Shown here: in pieces, positions 30,617 through 40,948 of the stretch
Layout of the letters: each line of letters starts with the position of its first letter
Numbering within the stretch: the first letter of the stretch is position 1
DNA from: Leishmania martiniquensis
Taxonomy: Eukaryota; Euglenozoa; Kinetoplastea; Trypanosomatida; Trypanosomatidae
DNA: 64,000 bases
Assembly (NCBI RefSeq): GCF_017916325.1
Contig: NC_090169.1
Span: 1,466,001 to 1,530,000, forward strand
Direction: 5' to 3'
Position numbers and translations under genes: made by a program
The notes under the pieces: model-generated
Databases searched by the model: none
Seen by the model: the letters and a program-made list of their open reading frames with translations, nothing else
What the model was told of the DNA's origin: nothing

Positions 30617-31586
30617 TAGCTTTCTGACGGCCACGAGTCGAAGAGTGCTGGTGGTGATGCACGCATGGTTGCAGCGCCGCATTCTGTGGGCATTTTCTTC
30701 CACTTCTCGCGTGCGTGTTGTGTTCAAGTGGCTCATTAAATCCTCACATCTTCTACGAAGAAAAAAACGAAGGGAATTACCCGCAAAAAAAAAAGTGCGG
30801 CTGCCGCTGTCTCAATCACCTTCGCGGCAGCAGCGGTGTTCACGATTGTGGGTGTGCTTGCAAGGGAAGGGGGCGGTGGAGGCGGCAGCAAGCCTGGGGT
30901 GAAGAAGGGGCAATCGCTACCAGTACACCTGCAGCGACGTGTCGCAGCTGCCCTCGCGTCGCCGTCTCTTCGGCCCCTCTGGGAGGCCGAGGACACGACT
31001 GCTTTGGCAGTTGCCCCCGTGTTTCCTCTTTCCTTGAGCTTCAGCCTTGTCCCCCTTCTCTCAAGTACGGCCGCCCACGCATTGCGACACTCACCTCTTC
31101 GACTCTGACCCGTGCCCCCCACCCCTGTCCCGCAAACACACAGACTCACACACATACACATCCGCCCTCCTCTCCAGCCCCCCGCTCCCTCTGCGCTCTC
31201 GTACGTTGACTACGATTGAGACGCCGAGGCGCAGCCAAAATATGTGTTCTGTCATTTCAGCCTGAACGGCATTTTGTTCACGAGGCAGCGGCTGCGCTAC
31301 GCCAGTGTAGTGCGTCACTCCCTACTGGAAGCGCCGCCTACTCCCTCTCCCACGTTCTGACCGTCTGCATTGGAGGAGGTTGCCCTATACCAGCCTCGTT
31401 TTCTTCTCTTGCGTATCTTAGCCTGTGCCCCGCTCTATTCCTCACACTGTTCCTCCCTTCCCCCGCTCTTCTTTTACGTCTTTCCTTTCCTCCGCCTTGG
31501 CTGCTGCGCTTTGGTGGAGCTTGAGACGGTGAGGGTTGGTGAATAGAGCACACACATACACACACACACACGCACGCACTCAAAGG
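30617..31586. other. Intergenic region with A-runs and CA microsatellites
   Basis: No gene is seen. It has A-runs (about 30760-30767 and 30784-30793), CA-rich microsatellites (31135-31163 and 31548-31579) and a CT-rich zone (about 31395-31500) before the phosphomutase gene. Confidence 0.5.
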
Positions 31587-33368
31587 ATGTCATCTCTCGA
31601 TGAAAAAGTGCAGCAATGGTTGGCGTGGGACCGCGATCCGGCTACACGGGAGGTTATCGAGGCACTGGCAGCCAAGAAGGACACAGCGGAGCTGCACCGC
31701 CGCCTCGGGAGGCGCATGAAGTTTGACACCGCCGGCCTTCGATCTACCATGGGGGCCGGCAACGCTCACATGAATTGTCTCACGGTGTTGCAGACAGCTC
31801 AGGGGTTGGCGGCGTACGTACAGCAGCAGTTCCCCACCGCGGAGCTTTCGCGCGGAGTAGTCATCGGCTATGATGGGCGACATCACAGCCGCCGGTTTGC
31901 CGAAATTGCAGCCACTGTCATACATCAGCAGGGCATCAAGACCTACTTGTTCGGCCAATGCGTCCCCACGCCGTTTGTGCCATATGGCATTGGGGTCCTA
32001 AAAGCTGTGGCCGGTGTCATGGTGACGGCCAGCCACAACCCAAAGGAATACAATGGCTTAAAGGTGTACTGGTCTAACGGGGCCCAGATTGTGGCCCCGC
32101 TCGATGCGTCCATTGCCGCCTGTATCGACGCGAACCTCACCCCTTTGGAGTCCTCGTGGGCCCCCTTCTCGGCGGCAGATCACGTGGACCCGTACGACGT
32201 CGTCTTTGAAGACTACTTCGCGACACTGCGCTCATCCTACGCCCCGGCCGGCGACGCTTCGGCTGTGCGCTTCACCTTTACCGCCATGCATGGGGTAGGG
32301 ACTCGTTTCACGACACACGGTCTTCGACACGTGTTGGGGATACCTGCGTCGCACCTCAGCGTCGTGGCGGAGCAAGCGGAGCCGAACCCGGACTTCCCTA
32401 CCGTCCGCTTCCCCAATCCAGAGGAGGGCCAGGTGGTCCTTGCCTTGGCCTTCACTACCGCAAATGCCCACCGCTCCGCCGTTGTGCTGGCGAACGATCC
32501 GGATGCGGACCGCCTGGCCGTGGCGGAGTGTCTTCCAGATGGAGAGGCGTGGCATGTGTTTACAGGCAACGAGATCGGCGCACTGCTTGGGTGGTGGGCG
32601 ATGGAGCGAGCACGGCGGCAGGGTATTGCTCTCGAGCGCTGTCTCCTGCTATCCACTATTGTGAGCTCGTCCATCCTAAAGACGATGGCGGCTAGGGAGG
32701 GGGCGCAGTACTCGGAGACACTAACGGGCTTTAAGCATATGGGCAACAAGGCGCTGGAGCGCAAGGCGAAGGAGAAACTGCAGACACTTTTCGCGTACGA
32801 GGAAGCGATCGGCTTCATGTGGGGTGAGCGGGTAATGGACAAAGACGGCGTCACGGCTGCGGTTGTTGTCGCTGACCTCGCCTGCTACCTCCGGAAAGAG
32901 AGACAGTGCTCGCTGATGGAGCATCTCCAGAGCCTGTACCGGCAGTACGGCTACCACTTCACGTACAACTCGTACATGGCAACGGATGACCCAGCACGAG
33001 CAGCAGCGCTACTGCAGAACATTCGCACAGCGGCGTCTGGAACATACCCCGCTCGAGTGGCCGACCGGCCAGTAACGCGCGTGGTCGACCTCGGCGCGCA
33101 GGTAGACACAGCCGCCCCTTCTGGACGGCCGATTCTCGGCAAGACGCCCATGATCAGCTTGCATGTCGATGCTGGTATGCGCATCACCATTCGAGGCAGC
33201 GGGACGGAGCCGAAGATCAAGTGGTATGCCGAGCTCGTGACGAAGAACGCAGCGGGGCAGCAGATGCTCAACGCGTTTGTGGCAAAGGCGGTGCAAGAGC
33301 TCGTGCAACCCGACAAATTCGGCCTCGTCTTCCGCAGTGAAGACGTGGAGCTGTTTAGCCACCTTTAG
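31587..33368 (+). CDS. Phosphoglucomutase/phosphomannomutase family, PGM2 (phosphopentomutase) type
   Basis: This 593-residue alpha-D-phosphohexomutase moves phosphate between C1 and C6 (or C5 of pentose) of a sugar. All four functional loops are intact: TASHNP with the phosphorylated Ser149, the Mg-binding NDPDADR (303-309, Asp304/306/308), the sugar-binding region around YEEAIGFMWG, and the phosphate-binding GSGTEPK (537-543). The N-terminal KFDTAGLRSTMG...MNCLTV...QGL block is characteristic of the PGM2/PGM2L1 group, whose members favour pentose phosphates, rather than of PGM1 or PMM; kinetoplastid homologues have been labelled phosphomannomutase-like. The protein ends in SHL, a good variant PTS1, so import into glycosomes is likely. 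The start is the first ATG, right after a CA repeat; an upstream TTG at 31536 only opens the frame. Confidence 0.92.
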   Translation: MSSLDEKVQQWLAWDRDPATREVIEALAAKKDTAELHRRLGRRMKFDTAGLRSTMGAGNAHMNCLTVLQTAQGLAAYVQQQFPTAELSRGVVIGYDGRHHSRRFAEIAATVIHQQGIKTYLFGQCVPTPFVPYGIGVLKAVAGVMVTASHNPKEYNGLKVYWSNGAQIVAPLDASIAACIDANLTPLESSWAPFSAADHVDPYDVVFEDYFATLRSSYAPAGDASAVRFTFTAMHGVGTRFTTHGLRHVLGIPASHLSVVAEQAEPNPDFPTVRFPNPEEGQVVLALAFTTANAHRSAVVLANDPDADRLAVAECLPDGEAWHVFTGNEIGALLGWWAMERARRQGIALERCLLLSTIVSSSILKTMAAREGAQYSETLTGFKHMGNKALERKAKEKLQTLFAYEEAIGFMWGERVMDKDGVTAAVVVADLACYLRKERQCSLMEHLQSLYRQYGYHFTYNSYMATDDPARAAALLQNIRTAASGTYPARVADRPVTRVVDLGAQVDTAAPSGRPILGKTPMISLHVDAGMRITIRGSGTEPKIKWYAELVTKNAAGQQMLNAFVAKAVQELVQPDKFGLVFRSEDVELFSHL

Positions 33369-34919
33369 CGCTGCCCTCCGTCCTTCGCTTCCTCTTTACA
33401 CCGGCATTTGTTTCCAGTGTCACGAAAGTGTGTGCGTGTGCTCCTCGTACAATTGTCAGGGCGGCCAGCGCATCAGTGTACCTGTCAAGTTGGTGCATAT
33501 CATGGATGGGGTGGGGGGAGGAAAGGCAGTCACGACACCCTTCTGTCTGCCACCCGCTCCCTCACCCCTTTTGTGCCGCTTCTACTCCTCTGTCGTTTGC
33601 CTTTGCCGTGCTCTGCCTTCGAGGTTTATTTTGTTGAACTCGTATCGTGTCGCCAAGACGACGAACCACTGCCCCTTCTCCGCCTCCCCCCGTCTTCTTT
33701 GCCAATGGAGCTCCTTTTACTGTCATCGCTCTTCTCGTATGCTCGCCTCAGATGTGGCATCACTCACTCCATCACCACCGTGGTGCTCAGGCATTTCGTA
33801 TCGTGCCCTGTCCTTCCCCCCTCCCACAGACACACGCACGCACACGCACAGGCACACATAGATACACAGGCAGGCGTGCGGTGCTGCGAGCAAAGCGAAA
33901 GAAAAGAAAAGCAAATGTGAAACACAAAGAGGAAAAGAATGGGTCTTGCGTATTCGACGTTCACTTCGTGCGTGCCCCATTTCGACAGGCGGTAGGAGGC
34001 CCCTTGCAGACTCCTCTCGTATCCCCCGTTATTCGGACGCATCTCGAGATGCCTTTTGAGGTATCGCTCGGTAGTTCGTGAAAAAAAATGAGACCGCGGT
34101 TGCGGATGCACCTGTGCAGCGCCGCTTTTCACCTTTTCCTCCGCTGCACACACTTTTGTTTCTCCACACCCTAACCCCAACTGTCATCTTCTCCAACTCA
34201 CTGTGCGTCTCCACCCTTCTTTTTTTGCGGTTTACCGCTTGATGGGGCGCGACAGACGTACGTGTGGTCTGGTCGCGTCATCGCGCGCGCGGCAGCAGAG
34301 GTGCGACGCACACTCTGCAGCAACGAGGGAGCAAGCAAGCGGCAGGTACTTCTCTACTGACCATCATCATCTGCACCGGCGCCACCTGCGTCCCCACCAC
34401 GTGAGCCTTGCCTGACGTGATTTGTCACCCACACCCACGCCCGCGGAGCGCACAGTTGATAGAGCCGCGTAGGAAAGCCCGCCGGCAAAAGACGCTCATA
34501 TAGGCTGCGCGCTGGAAAAGAAGCGTTGAGGAGAACGAGACACGCTGCCGTACGCTCCCATACACCAGGCGGTGTGGCAGCACTTCTCGTAAAGGCTATC
34601 CAACGCGCCTTCAGCGATTGCTTTCATCGTGAGAGAGTAAACATTTGGTGCGCCGGCGCTGTGTGCTCGTTCGTCCTCCTTTCGGTTTTTCCTCCAGACG
34701 CACTGCATCCGTGCCTCGTCCTCGTCCCACCGCATTCTCTGCAGCTCCCGCCCCCCACCCCACCATATCAATTGGTGCCGCGACGGAGAGTCGGTGGCGG
34801 GTGATTGAGGGCCCCGCTGCGATATTCGTGCAATTACTGAGGTCGGCCGGTACTCTGTGTGCCGCTGGCGACTCTCTCTCTCTCTTTGTTCTTGTGCTCG
34901 TTGTTGTGTCGCGCCCGCT
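33369..34919. other. 1.55-kb intergenic region
   Basis: No gene is seen on either strand. It holds C/T-rich DNA at 33540-33720, a CA-rich microsatellite (33827-33872), an A-run (34081-34089), a T run (about 34220-34227) and a (CT)n run (34873-34890) close to the WDR11 start. Confidence 0.5.
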
Positions 34920-37900
34920 ATGAGCAGCGTTTCGGCAGCGCCTGTGCTCTCCCCGAAGGTGGTTCCGGGGTGCAGTAACACCCACAGTAGCAGCGGATAT
35001 CCCACCATCCTCTCTGAACTTGGCACCTTCGCTTACCAGTCAGCGAGCTACGGCTCGCAGCAGCTACTGGCATGCAGCTCTGCCGTCTCCAGCGCGGGCG
35101 AGGTGATCTTCATCTATGACATGAACAGCATGCTGCTGACGCAGTCACTCAGCGGACATAGGGCTGCCGTCACAGCGCTACTGTGGCGCCGGCCGCCGGC
35201 GTCTTATCTGCAGACAGGCCTCTTTCTGTGGAGTGGTGACGCGAGTGGCACCCTGATGTACTGGGACGTTGTGGAGGGGGTCGCTTTGACATCCGTGCAG
35301 ACCCTGTGTCATGCACTGGTGCAGTCGATGACGCTTCTCACAGACGACCACCTACTCGTCGTCACCCAGGAGGGCGCAGGCTACGTGTTCAACTCACACC
35401 TCGTCGACAGTACTCCTTTGCCACCCGGCCGGCTATCACTGGAGGTGGCGCCGAGCACCCTGCTGGGCGGCAGCGGCAGACCATCGCTGGTCGCGTGCTC
35501 TCGACTGAACGACCAGCACTGCTGCGCCGTTGTGCTGGGCGACCGCGTGCGCATCCTCAAGACCGTCCAGCTCGAGAGCGGCGCCGCTGCCCCAGTGACG
35601 GAGGACCTCACCTACGACAGCAGTGACGGCGCCCCGACAGTGGTCGACGCCTTTTTCAGCGACGCGCAGGAGGAGCTGCTGTACGTTGCTACGCGCAGCA
35701 CGGTGGGGTGCTACGACTGGAAGCTGGGGCTGATGCTGAACGAGTCGCTTTTGTGGATGCCGAATGAGGTGGAGTTTCGCCGCATCTTTCGCTCGTGCGC
35801 GAGTGACGCGGCTGGGCGCGTCGCAGCGTGTAGCCAGGAGCTCACCGCGTTCTTGGCAGGCGACGCCGCTACCCCCGCACAGTTGCCGGTCATGTACTCC
35901 TTCGGCTCCGATCAGCGGCTCGTCGCATGGCATATTACCCGGAACGACCGCTTCACCGCCGTTGCAACAGACGTGCGCGGCGTGCGCATTAACGCCAAGC
36001 TGTGCGTTAACGTGGTGCAGTCCGAGCTCCACTCGTCGCGGTTCGCGGTGCTGTTTGAGGATGGCACCATTGCTCACTGGCAGTATATTCCACGGGCTCG
36101 TCGGTGGAAGCTGCTGGACTGCTGGCTGGCACCCGTCGTGCGCCCCGTGACGTTTTGCCCCGTTGGTGCGTATCATTGCTGCGTGGCGCTGGAAAGCGGT
36201 CATCTTGTTCTGATGGACATCGCACACAGTGTGGCAGTTCGGCGGTTCAACTTGGTCTACTCCGGCGGCACGCAGATGGTGCTGCTGTGCGGGTACAAAT
36301 GGAGCGACCTTGTCTGGGTAGTGTCGAACCGCGTTCAGCAGTATCGCCACCATCATCAGGTCTCACTGATCGACACCCGAACAGGGGAGGTGGTGCGAGT
36401 GCTTCGCAAGGCGTCCTCCGTGCCCGAGCAGACCCGCATGAAGGAGATTACGATGGACCCGACCACGACGTATGTTCTGCTGACGTACTGGAACGGCACA
36501 TTTGAAGTTTGGACCGCGACGGACAGCCGGCTCGTGCACATCCACTCTGGCTTAGGTGTCGCCAACGTGTCATGGGCACCGCCGTCGATGCGGCGCTGCT
36601 TGAGTGGTGTGCAGGGTGCACCGCAGCTGCTCGCTGTGCTCTTCTCGGAGGGAACACTGTCGCTGTGGTCGGTTTACAAGGACCGCGTCGTGGTGAGCCG
36701 CGACGCCATTCCCCTCTTCCACCCTAATCTGGTCGAAGGGTCCGTGCGGTCTGGAGTGGTGGGTGACAGCCTGGTAACGTGGGACGGGCACGGCAACGGC
36801 GTCGTGCTGCGCGCTCAGGGGACGCGGTTGGCGGTGCGGCGGCTACGTGATGCGCCGCCGAACAGCGGGGCTGTCATGTGCCTCTGCGGGCCGCCACCGC
36901 CGTCCCGCGGGGCTTGTGCGACGGAGTTTATGAGGTTTTCTTCGCCGCTTGCGTGGACAGCGTCGGGATCCTTCGCACAAGATGAGGACGGCGACAACGC
37001 GACCAGCGCGGCCAGCCCCGGTGACCTGGGGTGCTCCTCTCCGCCGGACACAGTCTTTAGCGCGGCCCGCGCCGTGGCGGTTCTCTTCGAGAGCGGGGTG
37101 TTTGCCGTGTGGGACATCGCCACCGGCGAGCGCCGTGCGCTTTCGTCGCTCGGCATGACTTCGGACGTTCGCGCGTTGTCGCTCTACTGGGCGGGCGAGT
37201 CGCTCTGTGTCCTGGGCAGCGACGGCTGCCTCTACGTCCTCGACGCGACACTGACAGAGGTTAACAGTAGTGTGCGGTACCGTGCTCTACGGCGCCCGAT
37301 GAAGAACGTGGCGTTTCTCCTTCCTGCCCACCGTACATACGTGCAGGTGGCGCTGGAGCTTGGCAGCCCGCAGTCTGGAATGTGTGAGGGAGCGCAACCC
37401 TCCCCGAACGCCTCGAGCGCAGCCCCCAGCGCGATCATGGAGGCGGTCCCCACCTCTGTACGTCCCTGCCGGGGTCCATTCGGCCAGCTCCTCACCGAGA
37501 GCATACGCACGCTGCCGGATGAGCTGGAGCTCTATCGCTCCACGATGGTGCCACGCGATGTGCTGCTGCGGCTGCGCCTCTGCGGCTGTCCCGCGGCGAC
37601 AGCGGCGCCGGCCACCCCTCTCGCTTGGCTGAGGCGCGCTGCTGTTGTTGCCGACTTTTTTGGCCAGCCAGCAAAAAAGCGATTCATACATCTCGCAGAG
37701 GATATGCTGCGCTGCTGGTCGCCGTTGGCCGTCCCACGGCGCGAAGTGCAGGGCTGCACCTCTGCGGCATCTTCGTCCGTTGACGCCTCATCGTCGGCTG
37801 AAGCGGAGGGCAAGCCTACAGCTTTACCTGCCGGCGAGTCGCTCGGCGACATCTCCTTTGGTGTGCCGCAGACTTACGCCTGTGCCGACGCGTACTCAGA

Positions 37901-38843
37901 AGCGCTGGCGCCCCCAAACGTTGTGCGCCGCAATCGCATCCTGCTCAATGAACAACGCACCGCCGCACTGCTCGCCAACAGGTGCAACGGCAGCGCGGCC
38001 GACGACCATGTGACGCGACTCGCACTTGCCCGTGACTGGCTTCGACTTGAGCACCGCCAGCGCGTCATTGAAGTCTTACTCGATGCGCCGCCACAATCCA
38101 CGAACTACAACGAGGTGGCCACACTAAGCATGGCAGTGGCGGCCTCGACCGCCGTCAAGTCGTCCTCGGTAGACTCCGCAACCTCGGCTCTCTTTGCGGC
38201 CTCTGCGAAGCGTGCTGCGGCCGTGTTGCTTGCGCAGGGCGACGTGGAGGCGGCCGTGGAGAAGCTTGTGCTGGCTGGGGAGTACCGCGCCGCCTGTGTT
38301 CTGCTTCAGTCTAAAGGCCGCTGGCGCGATGCCATACTCCTCGTCAAGGCGGCTCCTCAAACGCAGCGGCCATTGCTGGCGGAGATGCTGCAGCGCTGGT
38401 CTGAGCTGTCCATGCAGCGCGGCTACCGCTTGCTCAGCGCCGCTCTTCTACTAGCTGGGGGCGACGCAGTCGCTGATGCCACACAGCCTCCTCCTCTTGC
38501 AGCTCTGTCCCTGCTGACGGAGTCTGCCCATTTCACAGATGTTGCTGGGGTTCTCGCGCTTGTGCTGGCTCAGTACCACGAGGCTATCTTCGCCTGGCCC
38601 AGGGCGACAGCAGAGACGCAACTGTCCATCTCACCTGCCCAGCCTTTAGGCTCTTTTCCACCGCCGCACGCGAGTGCCAGCTCCATGATTGACGTTGTGC
38701 TGCACGCCTTGGGTGAGTACAGCGGCCTCCTGCACACAGTTGGGAACACGTCGGCAGAAGAGGTGGTACTGCGGCAGGCAGCTGCACTGAAAGCGTCAAT
38801 GCGGCTGGCGCCTAGCGTCGACGTGGATGAGGGGGAGAAGTGA
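34920..38843 (+). CDS. WDR11 homologue (two WD40 propellers plus alpha-solenoid)
   Basis: The 1,307-residue product has WD40-type blades through its first ~850 residues, for example GEVIFIYDMNS...LSGHRAAVTALLW, SGDASGTLMYWDV, NGTFEVWTATD, EGTLSLWSVYK, SGVFAVWDIATGE and DGCLYVLDA. A helical C-terminal third follows. That third matches what I recall of WDR11: RACVLLQ-x-G-x-W (here AACVLLQSKGRW), a later LRRW-like LQRW, and LSAALLL. Length is close to animal WDR11 (about 1,220). WDR11 works with FAM91A1 in tethering endosome-derived vesicles at the trans-Golgi network, so a trafficking role is expected. The first ATG is 34920, after a (CT)n run; a GTG at 34857 opens the frame. Low-complexity inserts (Ser/Ala/Pro) separate some blades. 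Confidence 0.75.
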   Translation: MSSVSAAPVLSPKVVPGCSNTHSSSGYPTILSELGTFAYQSASYGSQQLLACSSAVSSAGEVIFIYDMNSMLLTQSLSGHRAAVTALLWRRPPASYLQTGLFLWSGDASGTLMYWDVVEGVALTSVQTLCHALVQSMTLLTDDHLLVVTQEGAGYVFNSHLVDSTPLPPGRLSLEVAPSTLLGGSGRPSLVACSRLNDQHCCAVVLGDRVRILKTVQLESGAAAPVTEDLTYDSSDGAPTVVDAFFSDAQEELLYVATRSTVGCYDWKLGLMLNESLLWMPNEVEFRRIFRSCASDAAGRVAACSQELTAFLAGDAATPAQLPVMYSFGSDQRLVAWHITRNDRFTAVATDVRGVRINAKLCVNVVQSELHSSRFAVLFEDGTIAHWQYIPRARRWKLLDCWLAPVVRPVTFCPVGAYHCCVALESGHLVLMDIAHSVAVRRFNLVYSGGTQMVLLCGYKWSDLVWVVSNRVQQYRHHHQVSLIDTRTGEVVRVLRKASSVPEQTRMKEITMDPTTTYVLLTYWNGTFEVWTATDSRLVHIHSGLGVANVSWAPPSMRRCLSGVQGAPQLLAVLFSEGTLSLWSVYKDRVVVSRDAIPLFHPNLVEGSVRSGVVGDSLVTWDGHGNGVVLRAQGTRLAVRRLRDAPPNSGAVMCLCGPPPPSRGACATEFMRFSSPLAWTASGSFAQDEDGDNATSAASPGDLGCSSPPDTVFSAARAVAVLFESGVFAVWDIATGERRALSSLGMTSDVRALSLYWAGESLCVLGSDGCLYVLDATLTEVNSSVRYRALRRPMKNVAFLLPAHRTYVQVALELGSPQSGMCEGAQPSPNASSAAPSAIMEAVPTSVRPCRGPFGQLLTESIRTLPDELELYRSTMVPRDVLLRLRLCGCPAATAAPATPLAWLRRAAVVADFFGQPAKKRFIHLAEDMLRCWSPLAVPRREVQGCTSAASSSVDASSSAEAEGKPTALPAGESLGDISFGVPQTYACADAYSEALAPPNVVRRNRILLNEQRTAALLANRCNGSAADDHVTRLALARDWLRLEHRQRVIEVLLDAPPQSTNYNEVATLSMAVAASTAVKSSSVDSATSALFAASAKRAAAVLLAQGDVEAAVEKLVLAGEYRAACVLLQSKGRWRDAILLVKAAPQTQRPLLAEMLQRWSELSMQRGYRLLSAALLLAGGDAVADATQPPPLAALSLLTESAHFTDVAGVLALVLAQYHEAIFAWPRATAETQLSISPAQPLGSFPPPHASASSMIDVVLHALGEYSGLLHTVGNTSAEEVVLRQAAALKASMRLAPSVDVDEGEK

Positions 38844-39877
38844 TGGAGAGCCGTGGCACACTGGAAGGCATGCTGCCGGTGTTGATGAGGGAGGACGAAG
38901 CAGGACGACTCCTCCTCTCACTCGCTGGACAGTGGCTTCGCGTCTCGAAAAGACGGAGGTGAAGGATGCTGTGCTACGCAGCTGCACTTGGCGCTGCCTT
39001 CACCGTCTCTTCGCTGCTTCTCTGCAGCGGCTTTTTTCGTGTTTGCTGCGCGCCGGCGGCTCCGGGAAGGCACGGTGGAAGGAGCGGGAGGTGTGGGAAT
39101 CCAACACCGCTCTCGTACGGGCGAGAGGGGTCGCCGGCGGATGGACGCGTTTGGGGCCAAGAGGAAGAGGGCCCTCTTCAACGCCGTATTAAAGTGTGTG
39201 TGTGTGTGGGGGGGAAGGGAAGGGGCTATGTAGCCTTCAACGCGCACCTCACAGGGCGCCTCCGCACCCTCTTGTTGGGTGCAGCGACCAACGGAAGGGG
39301 CAGAGGAAAGGAAACAGCGAGACGCAAAAATACGTTCCCAACCATTCCCGTGGGCCATTCAGGGGAAGGAGGGACGCGGCTGCATACAGCGCACAAACGC
39401 TGCCTGGTGCGAGCCTTGACGTGGGCACGGCTTCGCTGCGCAGCTGTGCAGCTTACTGCCACTCCTCTCCCCTCTAGTCTCTCTGATTCCTTTGTTTCTC
39501 CTTGTCCAAGAGCCTTTCCTCGCGCCACATTCGCTGCACATAGGCGAAGCCAGAGGCTGTCTGCGGCCAGTCCACATCCTCACGCCCACGCGCATAAACG
39601 CGCACACACATACGCGTCTTCTCTTTGCGGGAAGGGGGAGAGAAAGGGGGGGAATAGCCGACTTCTCGTTTTATCGGCGCAGCGCATTCTGTTCATGAGG
39701 GAGGGGGAGGGCGCGTCAGTGTCGTGGACGAAGAGCCGCGGGCCGTCACTTGGCACTTCCGACTTTCTCTGTTGGCTCACCGGGCCCACGAGACGTGAGG
39801 GCTGCTGACGCTGATCTCTCCATTGTCCTTCGCCTGTTGCCATTGCCGCGCACTGCGTCGCCTTCCGTTGGGCAGGG
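38844..39877. other. Intergenic region with GT/G run
   Basis: A GT microsatellite ending in G7 (39193-39214) and a CA-rich patch (about 39580-39612) are present. CT-rich DNA near 39460-39510 could serve trans-splicing. A 280-codon ORF at 38966-39808 translates these repeats and is not believed to be a gene. Confidence 0.5.
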
Positions 39878-40948
39878 ATGCGGGCGAGACGCTCTTCGAA
39901 GTTGGCCGAGTACCTTTCCACATACGCCATCCTCGAGCACGTTGGCATCCACCCGACGACTCTGATCGAGAAACGCGATGCCGCGGTTGGCGTGGGCGTT
40001 TACGTGCGCGATGCCTGCGACGCCGGAACCACCCTCCTCGCCGTACCGTCAAAGCGGTTCTGCACGAATTCCGTCTTGTCACGAGTGGGACTCAAGACCT
40101 CCTTCTGCAGTCCGTGGCTTGCAGCCAGTGAAGGACCATCGACAACCTCTACCGGGCCCGCATGCGACGTGCTGAACGGCATTATCACTTTTCTCACAGG
40201 AAGTGTGCAGTGGCCAGAGCTGGCGTGGAGGCTCGCACTCGAGCAGCACCGCAGCGTGTCGCCTCTGTGGGGTTGGCTCCAAAGCTTGCCGTCCATGGAG
40301 GAGCTGGCGGACCGTAAGGAGACGGCAGAGCGCCAGTGCCGCGTCCACCACACGATGCTGCTGCCTTACTATCTCAAAGGGCGCCAGCGCATCCGCGAAG
40401 AGGTGCAGGCTGCCTACTCACAGCTGCGCGCCGGGAATATTCTACCCTGCTTCGACCGCTTTGCGTGGGCAGTGGACGTGGTGCTGTCTCGGGGGCTGCT
40501 GCTGCCGACGGCATGGCCTGCCATTTCAGGTGTCTCCACCACTAGCCCAAAGGATAGTGAGCAAGAGGAGGACGAAAATAGCTTGCTGTCTCGCTCATCG
40601 CTCGAATGCGGTGTGGTGCCTTTTCTCGACCTCGTTAATGCCCCCGATAACGTCGGACGCGAGGCCAACGCCGACATTGAAATCGCCGCATCGCTCGAGG
40701 CCCTTCCGCAGTTTCTCAAAGACGACTTGGCGGGCGGCGCTACCGCTCGTGGGCGCGGCGTCGGCGATGGATTGGCAGAGGTCAGGCGCTTACTCGAGGC
40801 GCACTACTACCTCTGCCTTACCCTAAGGAAGCCGCTGCGCGCCTCGGAAGAAGTCATTTTGGACTGGCAGGTGCCCGTGGTGTCGACCGGCGTACTAACG
40901 GCTGCGGATGAGGCTGTTGTGAGCCGTAGCCTCAAGTACATGTTTTAG
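39878..40948 (+). CDS. SET-domain protein (SETD3 / Rubisco LSMT-like class)
   Basis: The 356-residue product has an N-terminal half-SET block, AAVGVGVYVRDACDAGTTLL (about 35-54), the family G-x-G-hydrophobic-(F/Y)-A pattern leading into a basic VPSKRF strand. The second half-block GVVPFLDLVNAPDN corresponds to the (P/L)-hydrophobic-x-D-x-x-N-H motif, with Ala in place of the usual His after Asn. Between them lies a long helical insert typical of the SETD3/LSMT group, which methylates Lys or His on non-histone proteins using SAM. The C-terminal region (ASEEVILDWQV) matches the post-insert strand. The loss of the NH pair may weaken SAM binding, so activity is uncertain. The ATG follows an AG by 3 nt (gcaggg-ATG), so the 5'UTR may be very short unless an upstream AG is used. 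Confidence 0.75.
   Translation: MRARRSSKLAEYLSTYAILEHVGIHPTTLIEKRDAAVGVGVYVRDACDAGTTLLAVPSKRFCTNSVLSRVGLKTSFCSPWLAASEGPSTTSTGPACDVLNGIITFLTGSVQWPELAWRLALEQHRSVSPLWGWLQSLPSMEELADRKETAERQCRVHHTMLLPYYLKGRQRIREEVQAAYSQLRAGNILPCFDRFAWAVDVVLSRGLLLPTAWPAISGVSTTSPKDSEQEEDENSLLSRSSLECGVVPFLDLVNAPDNVGREANADIEIAASLEALPQFLKDDLAGGATARGRGVGDGLAEVRRLLEAHYYLCLTLRKPLRASEEVILDWQVPVVSTGVLTAADEAVVSRSLKYMF

Noticed and set aside
38966..39808. 280-codon + strand ORF
   Set aside because: It translates the GT/G and CA microsatellites and CT-rich DNA; hydrophobic start looks like a signal peptide by chance; no family resemblance.
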